From NCBI RefSeq assembly GCF_000971115.1, contig NZ_BBLV01000005.1, forward strand, positions 160,974-224,973: a stretch of 64,000 bases of DNA. The letters run 5' to 3'. The stretch comes from Demequina gelatinilytica. GTDB lineage: Bacteria; Actinomycetota; Actinomycetes; Actinomycetales; Demequinaceae. The position numbers and the translations under genes are program-made. The notes beneath the pieces were generated by a model. It was not told the DNA's origin. It saw only the letters and a list, made by a program, of their open reading frames with translations, and ran no database searches. This document shows positions 18,743-28,412 of the stretch, in pieces (position 1 is the first letter of the stretch; every line of letters starts with the position of its first letter).

Positions 18743-19885
18743 GTGCCCGTGGACGTCTCATGGATTCCTGGTGACAGCGACCTCCTGGTGACCGTGGTCG
18801 CCGGGCTCGTGGTGCTCGGCGGTGTCGGCGCCGCCCTGGTGGGCAGGACGCGCAAGGCGCCTCCCCGGCAGGCCCCGTCCGCGAGGGACGATGCGGCGGT
18901 CGCCGCCCCGACGGCGGCACCGGAGGCTCCCGAGGCCGCTGCCGGGCCCGCCGCACCGACGGTCGAGGCGCCGGAGGCCGTGGACCATCGGTTCGGACGT
19001 CTGCGCGGGCGCGTCGGCACCGGTCTCGGACAGTCGCTCCTCGCGATCTTCCGCCGCGGAGGGCTGTCGCAGGACGACTGGGACGAGCTCGAGGAGACGC
19101 TACTCATGGCCGACGTCGGGGCGGCGGCCACCGACGAGCTCATGGCGGACCTCAAGGCACGCCTCAAGGCCGCGCCCGACGGCGACCCCCGCGAGCTGCT
19201 GCGCGCGGCGCTGCTCGACGTGGTCGATCCCGCGCTCGACCGGTCGCTTGCGCTGGGCGAGGCCGGCGACGGCGCGCTCCACTCCGCCGTCGTGGTGGGC
19301 GTCAACGGTGTGGGCAAGACGACCACGGTGGGCAAGCTCGCGCGCGTGCTGGTGGCGGAGGACCGTTCGGTGGTGCTCGGTGCCGCCGACACGTTCCGTG
19401 CCGCCGCCGCCGACCAGCTCGAGACCTGGGGCTCACGCGTCGGCGTGCCCGTGGTGCGCTCGCACCAGGACGGTGCGGATCCCGCCTCGGTGGCCTTCGA
19501 GGCCGCCGACCGCGCGCGTTCCGAGCAGGCCGAGGTGCTGCTGGTCGACACCGCGGGCCGCCTCCAGAACAAGCAGGGGCTCATGGACGAGCTCGGGAAG
19601 ATCGTGCGCGTGGTGTCCAAGGTCGCGCCGCCCTCCGAGGTGCTGCTGGTGCTCGACGCGACCACGGGCCAGAACGGGCTCACCCAGGCCCGCGTGTTCG
19701 GGCAGGTCGCCCCGCTCACCGGCATCGTGCTCACCAAGCTCGACGGCACCGCCAAGGGCGGCATCGTCCTCGCCGTGCAGCGCGAGCTGGGGGTCCCGGT
19801 GAAGTTCGTGGGCCTGGGTGAGGGCGCGGACGACCTCGCGCCCTTCGACGCCGAGGGCTTCGTCGACTCGCTCCTGGGCGAGTAG
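18743..19885 (+). CDS. ftsY: Signal recognition particle receptor FtsY
   Basis: A 380-aa GTPase that docks SRP-ribosome complexes at the membrane. An N-terminal hydrophobic segment (about 12-30) anchors it, as in other actinobacterial FtsY. A Pro/Ala-rich linker leads to the NG domain: GVNGVGKTTT (G1), DTFRAAAADQL (G2 region), DTAGRLQNK (G3) and TKLDGTAKGG (G4). It works with Ffh (23550). GTG starts at 18743 and 18749 are both possible. Confidence 0.95.
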   Translation: MPVDVSWIPGDSDLLVTVVAGLVVLGGVGAALVGRTRKAPPRQAPSARDDAAVAAPTAAPEAPEAAAGPAAPTVEAPEAVDHRFGRLRGRVGTGLGQSLLAIFRRGGLSQDDWDELEETLLMADVGAAATDELMADLKARLKAAPDGDPRELLRAALLDVVDPALDRSLALGEAGDGALHSAVVVGVNGVGKTTTVGKLARVLVAEDRSVVLGAADTFRAAAADQLETWGSRVGVPVVRSHQDGADPASVAFEAADRARSEQAEVLLVDTAGRLQNKQGLMDELGKIVRVVSKVAPPSEVLLVLDATTGQNGLTQARVFGQVAPLTGIVLTKLDGTAKGGIVLAVQRELGVPVKFVGLGEGADDLAPFDAEGFVDSLLGE

Positions 19886-19892
19886 CCGCGCG

Positions 19893-19922
19893 CCGCGGGA
19901 GGTGGCGCTGCCGCACCCGCGG
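19893..19922 (+). terminator. Possible terminator after ftsY
   Basis: CCGCGGG (19893-19899) pairs with CCCGCGG (19916-19922) across a 16-nt loop. There is no T tract, so intrinsic termination is uncertain. Confidence 0.35.
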
Positions 19923-20027
19923 AGCCGCCCCGCTACCAGGCAGGAGCCGGGTTCAAACGGGCGAGGGGCCGGCGGTGTTCCGAATCGTACGTCTGCGCAA
20001 CGCACCTTTTACCTGCGCAAGGCTGAT

Positions 20028-20043
20028 GTAACCGTTACGAAAC
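20028..20043 (+). promoter_or_regulatory. GlnR-type nitrogen-control box upstream of amtB
   Basis: GTAAC-CGTTAC-GAAAC (20028-20043) fits exactly the actinobacterial GlnR consensus GTnAC-n6-GnAAC. It lies 80 bp before the amtB start in the 238-nt gap after ftsY. Activation of amtB-glnB under nitrogen limitation is expected. No glnR gene is in the window. Confidence 0.7.
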
Positions 20044-20090
20044 ACAAGGGTCGTTCAGGGGTAACAGGCGTGCGGGAGTCTTCTTGACGA

Positions 20091-20116
20091 CTAGCCGACG
20101 GGCTAGCGAAAAGGAG
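20091..20116 (+). promoter_or_regulatory. Leader hairpin and ribosome binding site of amtB
   Basis: CTAGCC (20091-20096) and GGCTAG (20101-20106) form a 6-bp stem with a GACG loop, ending 3 nt before AAAAGGAG. The stem could stabilise the 5' end or tune access to the ribosome binding site. Confidence 0.4.
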
Positions 20117-20123
20117 AAGCAGA

Positions 20124-21724
<1,601 letters not shown>

Positions 21725-21767
21725 GGGTCACCGCATCACGCATGGGCAGCCACGACGGCTCCCGCGC

Positions 21768-21802
21768 TGAGGTCCCGCACCCCCGTGGGGTGCGGGACCT
21801 CA
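21768..21802 (+). terminator. Perfect 16-bp hairpin between glnB and glnD
   Basis: Left arm 21768-21783 and right arm 21787-21802 are exact complements with a 3-nt CGT loop. No T tract follows. It would be an extremely stable RNA stem and may act as a terminator or processing site that lowers glnD expression relative to amtB-glnB. It falls within the frame if glnD is started at 21742. Confidence 0.65.
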
Positions 21803-21828
21803 AGCGTGTGAGGAGAGAGCACGCGGAG

Positions 21829-23520
21829 ATGCTGGCCGCGAGCGCGCTCAGCGGGCGCGAGCGCCGCCAGTCCATGAGCGACCTGGTGTTCGCGCACCTC
21901 AAGGAGCACTGGGACGAGCACTCCGAGGGGATGCGCGACGGCATCGCCTTCGGCGCGGTCGGATCGGTGGGACGCGGCGACGCGGGACCGTTGTCGGACC
22001 TCGACCTCGTGATCCTTCACGATGGCGCCACGCACAAGAAGGAGGCCGTCGCGGAGCTCGCGCAGCGCCTCTGGTACCCCATCTGGGACGCGGGTCTCGA
22101 GCTCGACTACTCGACCCGCACGCTCACCGAGTGCCGCCAGGTGGCCTCGAAGGACCTCGCCGCAGCCGCCGGCCTGCTCGACCTGCACCTCATCGCGGGC
22201 GACGAGCAGCTGCTGAAGCAGGCGCGCACCCACATCTACCAGGACTGGCGCGCGGCGTCACGCAAGCGCCTGCCCGACCTCCTGGCCGCCTCGCGGGCGC
22301 GTGCCGAGCGTCACGGCGAGCTCGCCTACCTGATCGAGCCGCACCTCAAGGAGGCCCGCGGCGGCCTGCGCGACTACGTGAGCCTCACCGCGTTGTCGGC
22401 GACCTGGCTGACCGACCGCCCGCATGGCGCGGTCGACGACGCGGGCGAGCTCCTCATGGATGTGCGCGACGCCCTCCAGCTCGAGTCGGGCCGCGCGGTC
22501 AACGTGCTGGGCCGGCACGTCGCCCCCGAGGTAGGGGAGCGGCTCGGCTACGACGACCCCGACGACCTCCTGGCCGCGATCGCCGAGGCGGGCCGCACCA
22601 TCGCGTACGCGCTCGACACGACCGAGCGTGGCGCGAGGCGCTCGCTCGAGCGTTCCGGCGTCGGCTCCCGCGCGTTCCTCGCGCGCCGCCGTGCCGCGGC
22701 CCCGCGGCACGTCAAGGTCGCGGAGGGGCTCATCGACGTCGACGGTGAGATCGCGCTCGCGCCAGGGCACCGTGCGGAGGACGATGCGCTGCTGCCGCTG
22801 CGCGCCGCCGCCACCGCGGCGTCGACGGGGCTGACGTTCACCCCGACGCTGCTCGAGGCGCTCCAGCGCTGTCCCGACCTGCCGGTGCCGTGGCCCGCCG
22901 AGGCGCGCACCTACCTGCGCGACCTGCTGCGCTCGAGCACGCACCTGGTACCCGTGTGGGAGGCCCTGGACCTCCATGGTGCGGTGGTCCGGTGGATCCC
23001 CCAGTGGGAGGGCGTGCGCAACCGCCCCCAGCGCAGCCCCATCCACGTCTACACCGTGGACCGGCACATGCTCGAGGCGGTGACGCTCGCCTCGCGGCAT
23101 CGTCGAGGCGCGCACCGCTCGGACCTGCTGCACCTCGCGGCGCTGCTGCACGACATCGGCAAGCGCGCGGGATCCACCGACCACTCGGTGGACGGCGCGG
23201 CGCTGATCCCTGCCATCGCGGCGCATCTGGGGCTGTCGGAGGGCACGGCCCACGACCTCGAGCTGCTGGTGCGCGAGCACCTCACCCTCGCGTCGCTCGC
23301 GACCACGCGCGACCCCGAGGACCCCGCGACGGTGGCCGCGCTCCTCGCTGCCGTCGAGCATCGTGCCGACCTCCTCGACATCCTGCGCGCGCTCACCGAG
23401 GCGGATGCGAAGGCCGCCGGGCCCAAGGTGTGGACGGCGTGGCGCGCCCAGCTGGTCGACACGCTGACCGAGCGTGCTCGCAGGGAGCTCGCCTCCGAAG
23501 GGGGGCCGGCGGGACGGTAG
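21829..23520 (+). CDS. glnD: PII-modifying nucleotidyltransferase GlnD, short form without ACT domains
   Basis: It modifies PII according to nitrogen state. The nucleotidyltransferase motif [16 protein letters not shown] is near the N-terminus, the helical middle has EARGGLRDY, and the HD domain has [13 protein letters not shown] and [10 protein letters not shown]. From this start it is 563 aa; only about 120 residues follow the HD motif, so the paired C-terminal ACT domains that sense glutamine in usual GlnD (about 750-900 aa) are absent. The ATG at 21742 would give 592 aa but runs through a perfect hairpin; AGGAGAGAG at 21811-21819 supports 21829 (GTG 21808 is also possible). Confidence 0.85.
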   Translation: MLAASALSGRERRQSMSDLVFAHLKEHWDEHSEGMRDGIAFGAVGSVGRGDAGPLSDLDLVILHDGATHKKEAVAELAQRLWYPIWDAGLELDYSTRTLTECRQVASKDLAAAAGLLDLHLIAGDEQLLKQARTHIYQDWRAASRKRLPDLLAASRARAERHGELAYLIEPHLKEARGGLRDYVSLTALSATWLTDRPHGAVDDAGELLMDVRDALQLESGRAVNVLGRHVAPEVGERLGYDDPDDLLAAIAEAGRTIAYALDTTERGARRSLERSGVGSRAFLARRRAAAPRHVKVAEGLIDVDGEIALAPGHRAEDDALLPLRAAATAASTGLTFTPTLLEALQRCPDLPVPWPAEARTYLRDLLRSSTHLVPVWEALDLHGAVVRWIPQWEGVRNRPQRSPIHVYTVDRHMLEAVTLASRHRRGAHRSDLLHLAALLHDIGKRAGSTDHSVDGAALIPAIAAHLGLSEGTAHDLELLVREHLTLASLATTRDPEDPATVAALLAAVEHRADLLDILRALTEADAKAAGPKVWTAWRAQLVDTLTERARRELASEGGPAGR

Positions 23521-23549
23521 TCTGGTGGGCACGTTGTGAAGGGATATCC

Positions 23550-25157
23550 GTGTTCGCCAACCTCTCCGATCGCCTGACAGAGACGTTCCGCAACCTGCGG
23601 GGCAAGGGCCGCCTGACCGAGGCGGACATCGACGGCACCATCCGCGAGATCCGTCGCGCGCTGCTCGACGCCGATGTCGCGGTCCCCGTGGTCCGCACGT
23701 TCACCGGCAACATCCGTGAGCGCGCGCTCGGCGCCGAGGTCTCGGGTGCGCTCAACCCGGGCCAGCAGGTCGTCAAGATCGTCAACGAGGAGCTCATCGC
23801 GATCCTGGGCGGCGAGACCCGCCCCATGCGCTTCGCGAAGAACGGCCCGACCGTCATCATGCTCGCGGGTCTGCAGGGTGCGGGAAAGACCACCCTCGCG
23901 GGCAAGCTCGCGCACCACCTCAAGGGTCAGGGGCACACCCCGCTCCTCGTGGCCGCGGACCTCCAGCGCCCCAACGCGGTGACGCAGCTCAAGGTGGTCG
24001 GCGAGCGCGCCGGGGTCCCGGTGTTCGCGCCCGAGGCAGGCGTGACGCGCGAGGACGAGCGCCCGCGCGGCAACCCGGTCAAGGTCGCCAAGAAGGGCCT
24101 CAAGGAGGCCGAGCAGCGCCAGCACAGCGTGGTGATCATCGACACCGCCGGTCGCCTGGGCATCGACCAGGAGCTCATGCGTCAGGCCTCGGACATCCGG
24201 AAGGCCACCGAGCCCGACGAGGTCCTCTTCGTCATCGACGCGATGATCGGTCAGGACGCCGTGGCCACCGCGACGGCGTTCCAGGAGGGCGTCGACTTCA
24301 CGGGCGTGGTCCTCACCAAGCTCGACGGCGATGCGCGCGGCGGTGCCGCGCTCTCGGTCGCGGAGGTCACCGGCCGCCCGATCATGTTCGCGTCCACGGG
24401 TGAGAAGCTCGACGACTTCGAGGTGTTCCACCCCGACCGCATGGCGTCGCGCATCCTCGACATGGGCGACATCCTCACGCTCATCGAGCAGGCCGAGCGC
24501 ACGTTCGACCAGGCCGAGGCCGAGCGCATGGCGGAGAAGGTCACCAAGGGCGAGGACTTCACGCTCGCGGACTTCCTCAGCCAGATGCAGCAGCTCAAGA
24601 ACATGGGCTCGATGAAGAAGATGCTGACGATGCTCCCGGGCATGGGTCAGATCCGCGATCAGATCGAGAACTTCGACGAGCGCGAGCTGGTCCGCACCGA
24701 GGCGATCATCCAGTCGATGACGCCGGCCGAGCGCGACAACCCCAAGATCCTCAACGGCTCGCGCCGCTCGCGCATCGCGGCGGGCTCGGGCATGCAGGTC
24801 TCGGACGTCAACTCGCTGGTCAAGCGGTTCGAGCAGGCGCAGCAGATGATGCGCGCGATGTCCCGCGGCGGCGGGATGCCGGGGATGCCGGGCATGCCCG
24901 GCGCGGGCGGCGCTCCCGGGGCCTTCGGCGGCCTGCCCGGCGGGAAGAAGTCCAAGGGCAAGCAGGCGCCGCAGCGCAAGGTCAAGGGCAAGTCGGGCAA
25001 CCCGGCCAAGCGGGCGCAGCAGGAGGCCGATGCCCGGGCCGGTCGTCCCGCGCAGGCACCGTCGCAGGGCTCCGCGTTCGGGCTGGGCGCCCAGCAGCCG
25101 CAGGACGTCGACCGGGACGCGCTGAGCGCGGACCTCTCGAAGTACCTGGGAAGGTGA
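23550..25157 (+). CDS. ffh: Signal recognition particle protein Ffh
   Basis: A 535-aa GTPase that with 4.5S RNA targets nascent membrane proteins to FtsY. The N domain is followed by the G domain (GLQGAGKTTLAGKLA, DTAGRLGID, TKLDGDARGG) and the Met-rich M domain (MGSMKKMLTMLPGM, near 390-420). A Gly/Pro/Met-rich and Lys-rich tail of about 90 residues follows. The GTG at 23550 lies 6 nt after GAAGGG. TAGTCT at 23518-23523 could be the -10. The 4.5S RNA gene was not found. Confidence 0.96.
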   Translation: MFANLSDRLTETFRNLRGKGRLTEADIDGTIREIRRALLDADVAVPVVRTFTGNIRERALGAEVSGALNPGQQVVKIVNEELIAILGGETRPMRFAKNGPTVIMLAGLQGAGKTTLAGKLAHHLKGQGHTPLLVAADLQRPNAVTQLKVVGERAGVPVFAPEAGVTREDERPRGNPVKVAKKGLKEAEQRQHSVVIIDTAGRLGIDQELMRQASDIRKATEPDEVLFVIDAMIGQDAVATATAFQEGVDFTGVVLTKLDGDARGGAALSVAEVTGRPIMFASTGEKLDDFEVFHPDRMASRILDMGDILTLIEQAERTFDQAEAERMAEKVTKGEDFTLADFLSQMQQLKNMGSMKKMLTMLPGMGQIRDQIENFDERELVRTEAIIQSMTPAERDNPKILNGSRRSRIAAGSGMQVSDVNSLVKRFEQAQQMMRAMSRGGGMPGMPGMPGAGGAPGAFGGLPGGKKSKGKQAPQRKVKGKSGNPAKRAQQEADARAGRPAQAPSQGSAFGLGAQQPQDVDRDALSADLSKYLGR

Positions 25158-25158
25158 C

Positions 25159-26232
25159 GTGAGCCTCCACCTCACGGGCCCCGTGGTCGTCGGCGACGCC
25201 GACGTGCGCGACGAGGCCTGGGTGGTGGACGGGCGCGTCACGTACCGGCGCCCCGAGGAGGCGGTCCAGCACACCGTCGACGGCATCGTGCTGCCCGGGC
25301 TCGTGGACGTCCACTGCCACGTGGGGCTCGACAGCGGCGGCGCCGTCGACACGGAGCTCGCCCTCAAGCAGGCCCTGGTCGACCGCGACGCCGGCACGCT
25401 CCTGATCCGCGACGCGGGCTCGCCCACGGACACGCGCTTCATCGACGACGTCCCGACGGCGCCGCGGATCATCCGCGCGGGCCGGTTCATCGCGCGCCCC
25501 ATGCGCTACCTGCGCCACTACGCACGCGAGATCGAGGTCGCGGACCTTCCTCGCGTCATGGCCGAGGAGGCGCGCGCGGGCGACGGCTGGGTGAAGGTCA
25601 TCGCGGACTGGATCGACCGCGAGGTGGGCGACCTCACGCCGCTGTGGCCGGCCGAGGTCCTCGCCGAGGGCATCGCCGCGGCGCATGAGGCGGGCGCGCG
25701 CGTCACGGCGCACACCTTCGCGACAGAGACCGTCGATGCGCTGCTCGAAGGCGGCATCGACTGCATCGAGCATGGCACCGGCATGACCGCGGAGCACATG
25801 CAGGAGGCCGCGCGCCGCGGGGTCCCGGTGGTGCCCACGCTCCTCCAGGTCGCGAACTTCGAGGGCTACGCGGCGCAGGGCGAGGCACGCTTCCCGGCCT
25901 ACGCCGCGCGCATGCGGCCGATGCACGAGCGTCGCCTCGCGCACGCCCTCGCGCTGTACGAGGCCGGTGTCCCGCTGCTCATCGGGACCGATGCGGGCGG
26001 CACCATCGGCCACGGCGCGCTGCCGGCGGAGGCCGCGCACCTGGTCGCGGCCGGCATCCCCGCGGCCGAGGTGGTCGCGATGGCCTCGTGGAGGGCCCGC
26101 GCCTTCCTGCGCGCGCCCGGGCTCGAGGAGGGTGCTCCTGCCGATCTCGTGGTGTACGCCGAGGACCCGCGCGAGGACATCGCCGCGCTCGCGCGTCCGC
26201 GGCACGTGGTGCTGCGCGGCGCGGTCGTCTAG
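25159..26232 (+). CDS. Amidohydrolase-superfamily metal-dependent hydrolase
   Basis: A 357-aa TIM-barrel hydrolase. Metal ligands are visible: HCH in DVHCHVGLD, Lys in WVKVIAD, His in TAHTFA, His in EHGTGM and Asp in GTDAGG. It resembles imidazolonepropionase/prolidase-like amidohydrolases; the substrate is unknown. The GTG start is one base after the ffh stop, so it is co-transcribed. An amidohydrolase gene after ffh is seen in other actinobacteria, so it probably belongs to the core block and not to the flavin locus that follows. Confidence 0.85.
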   Translation: MSLHLTGPVVVGDADVRDEAWVVDGRVTYRRPEEAVQHTVDGIVLPGLVDVHCHVGLDSGGAVDTELALKQALVDRDAGTLLIRDAGSPTDTRFIDDVPTAPRIIRAGRFIARPMRYLRHYAREIEVADLPRVMAEEARAGDGWVKVIADWIDREVGDLTPLWPAEVLAEGIAAAHEAGARVTAHTFATETVDALLEGGIDCIEHGTGMTAEHMQEAARRGVPVVPTLLQVANFEGYAAQGEARFPAYAARMRPMHERRLAHALALYEAGVPLLIGTDAGGTIGHGALPAEAAHLVAAGIPAAEVVAMASWRARAFLRAPGLEEGAPADLVVYAEDPREDIAALARPRHVVLRGAVV

Positions 26233-26289
26233 CGACTCCCAGCCAACTCCGAGGATCGGCACCACGCGCTCCCAGGTTCGCACGGTGAT

Positions 26290-26841
26290 ATGAGCGTTAT
26301 GAAGCGCTCCTCAAGCATCATCGTGACCGGGATCTCCGCCACGCTCCTCTCCGTCGGCGCGGTGATGGGTTCGGGCTTCCTCGACACCGGGACCTCGACC
26401 TCCACGGCGGCGTCGAGCGGCTCCTCGACCGCGCTCGACGTCCCCTCGGGCACCTCCGCGGAGACGTCGACGGACTCGTCCGCGGACACCTCCACCGACA
26501 CGTCGACCGACACGGCCACGTCGGACGCGGGCTCCTCGGGTACGAGCGGCTCATCCGGCGGCTCCGGCACCTACGACGGCGAGGCGGTGAGCTCGCGCTA
26601 CGGCACCTTCCAGGCGGAGATCACGGTCGAGGACGGCGTCATCACCGACATCGCGTGGCTCCAGTCGGGCGAGTCGGACCACCACTCGCAGGCCATCAAC
26701 GAGTACGCGATCCCCGTCCTCGAGGACGCGATCCTCCAGGCCCAGGACACCAACGTCGGGTACGTCTCCGGCGCGAGCTACACGTCGGAGGCGGTCGAGG
26801 AGGCCATCGACAGCGCGATGCAGGCCGCGGGGCTCGCATGA
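26290..26841 (+). CDS. Exported FMN-binding domain protein (flavinylation substrate 1)
   Basis: A 183-aa protein. An N-terminal hydrophobic segment (about 9-30) serves as signal or anchor, a Ser/Thr/Asp-rich linker spans about 33-95, and an FMN-binding domain fills the C-terminal 90 residues. The ApbE target motif reads SGASYTS near residue 163; FMN is expected on the Thr by a phosphoester bond. Its His/Ser-rich middle (SDHHSQAIN) is typical of the family. Translation is coupled to the next gene by ATGA. ATG 26299 is an alternative start. Confidence 0.85.
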   Translation: MSVMKRSSSIIVTGISATLLSVGAVMGSGFLDTGTSTSTAASSGSSTALDVPSGTSAETSTDSSADTSTDTSTDTATSDAGSSGTSGSSGGSGTYDGEAVSSRYGTFQAEITVEDGVITDIAWLQSGESDHHSQAINEYAIPVLEDAILQAQDTNVGYVSGASYTSEAVEEAIDSAMQAAGLA

Positions 26842-28253
26842 CCGCCGTCGCGCCGGGGCGCCCCGGCAGGCAGGCCGCGCCGCGCATCGTCCCCGAGGCG
26901 CGCGTGACCGCCCGCGAGGAGCGCGCACCTCGCCTCGGCCGGCGCCGCGACGTGCTCGAGGCCGCCGCGTGGCTCGTCGGCGTCCTCGGGGTGGCCTTCA
27001 TGCTCGCCTCGGGCAGCGTCGACGTGACGTCGCTCCCGGGCCTGCTCGTCACGCTCGGTCGGGTCGCCGGGATCGCCGCGTCGACGATGATCATGGCGCA
27101 GCTCATCCTCATCGCCCGGATCCCGCTGGTCGAGCGCGCGATCGGTCACGACCGCGCCGCCCACCTCCACGGCCAGCTGGGCCGGCTCGGCTTCATCGTC
27201 ATCCTCGCCCACATCGTCCTGCTGGTGGCCGGGTACGCGATGCCGACGCAGACGGGGATCCTTGCGCAGGTATGGGACTTCGCGATCGGCTGGGGCGGTC
27301 CGATGTTCATGGCGAGCGTGGGCTTCCTGGTGCTGGTCGCCGTGGTGGTGACGTCCTACGCGATCGTGCGGCGCCGGTGGCGCTACGAGTCGTGGCATGC
27401 CGTCCACATCTTCAGCTACCTCGCGATCGGGCTCTCGATCCCGCACCAGCTCACCGACGGCGAGACCTTCATGTCGATGGGCGTCGCCTGGTGGTACTGG
27501 GTGGTCCTGTGGACCGTGGCCGTGGGCGGGCTGCTCGCGTTCCGGGTGGTCCGGCCCCTGGCGCGGTTCCGGCGCCACAGCGTCCGGGTCGCGGCGGTGG
27601 GGACGCTCGAGGACGGCTCCACCGTCGTCGCGATGCACGGGCGGCGCCTCAAGGAGCTCGGCGCGAAGGGCGGCCAGTTCTTCCTGTTCCGCTTCCTCCA
27701 GCGGGACATGTGGGGGCAGGCGCACCCGTACTCGACCTCGCGGACCGTGCGCGACGGCTGGATGCGGATCACCGTCAAGCCGTTGGGCGACGGCTCCGCG
27801 GCGCTCCGCGGGCTCAAGCCCGGCACGCGCGTCATGCTCGAGGGGCCGCTCGGCATCTTCACGGACGACCAGCGCACCGGCGAACGGCTGGTGCTCGTCG
27901 GTGCCGGCGTGGGCATCACCCCGATCCTCGCGCTTCTCGAGGATGCGGACATCCGGCCGGGGGAGTGCACGGTGATCGTGCGCGCGCACACCCCGGCGGA
28001 GATCCCGCACCTCGACGAGCTCCGCGAGCTCGCGGCGGCGCGCGGTGCGACGCTCCACGTCCTCACGGGCGCGCGCGGCAGCGGCTGGTCGCCGGCGGCC
28101 GCGCCGGTCACGCTCGCCGACCTGGTGCCCGGGCTCTCCCGCGCGGACGTCTATGCGTGCGGGCCGGCGCCGTGGATCGAGGCCGTCATGGACGATGCGG
28201 CGCGTGCCGGGGTGCCCCAGGAGAGGCGGCACCTGGAGGAGTTCGCCTGGTAG
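26838..28253 (+). CDS. Membrane cytochrome b/FNR reductase 1 (ferric-reductase-like)
   Basis: A 471-aa protein. Six membrane helices in about residues 40-235 form a ferric-reductase-like domain with paired His (HLHGQL, LAHIV, WHAVHIF, IPHQL) for two b hemes. The C-terminal half is an FAD/NAD(P)H domain: HPYSTSR (flavin), GPLGIF, GAGVGITPILALL (nucleotide) and ACGPAPW. It should move electrons from cytoplasmic NAD(P)H across the membrane to exported flavins. It overlaps the FMN-binding gene before it by 4 nt. A homolog lies at 28413. Confidence 0.85.
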   Translation: MTAVAPGRPGRQAAPRIVPEARVTAREERAPRLGRRRDVLEAAAWLVGVLGVAFMLASGSVDVTSLPGLLVTLGRVAGIAASTMIMAQLILIARIPLVERAIGHDRAAHLHGQLGRLGFIVILAHIVLLVAGYAMPTQTGILAQVWDFAIGWGGPMFMASVGFLVLVAVVVTSYAIVRRRWRYESWHAVHIFSYLAIGLSIPHQLTDGETFMSMGVAWWYWVVLWTVAVGGLLAFRVVRPLARFRRHSVRVAAVGTLEDGSTVVAMHGRRLKELGAKGGQFFLFRFLQRDMWGQAHPYSTSRTVRDGWMRITVKPLGDGSAALRGLKPGTRVMLEGPLGIFTDDQRTGERLVLVGAGVGITPILALLEDADIRPGECTVIVRAHTPAEIPHLDELRELAAARGATLHVLTGARGSGWSPAAAPVTLADLVPGLSRADVYACGPAPWIEAVMDDAARAGVPQERRHLEEFAW

Positions 28254-28285
28254 CGCGCAGCGCGCAGCGCGCGCGACCGCGACCT

Positions 28286-28339
28286 TCAGGGAATCCTCAG
28301 GAATCGCACGGCCGCCGCAGAGCCCCCAGCACGTACGAT
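28286..28339 (+). promoter_or_regulatory. Candidate response-regulator site and promoter inside the flavin locus
   Basis: TCAGGGAATC (28286) and TCAGGAATC (28297) are direct repeats in an 11-bp phase, the pattern used by OmpR/PhoB-type regulators and similar to MprA boxes. A -10-like TACGAT is at 28334-28339, and the expected -35 position (28311-28316) has no consensus. The 159-nt gap between the two reductases thus appears to hold an activator-dependent promoter. Confidence 0.45.
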
Positions 28340-28412
28340 GCACATGCGTTGCCCGGGACGCCTCCTGGGCTGCGCACATGGCAGTCCCCGTCCCCGACCC
28401 CCCGGAGGCCAC

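Noticed and set aside
22258..23532. Antisense frame over glnD, and others over ileS (641-4237) and ffh (23049-25502)
   Set aside because: They have no recognisable domains and no ribosome binding sites; the sense genes explain the sequence.
28254..28276. GCGCGCAGC-type short repeats after reductase 1
   Set aside because: Only two or three partial units; no more than local GC-rich slippage.
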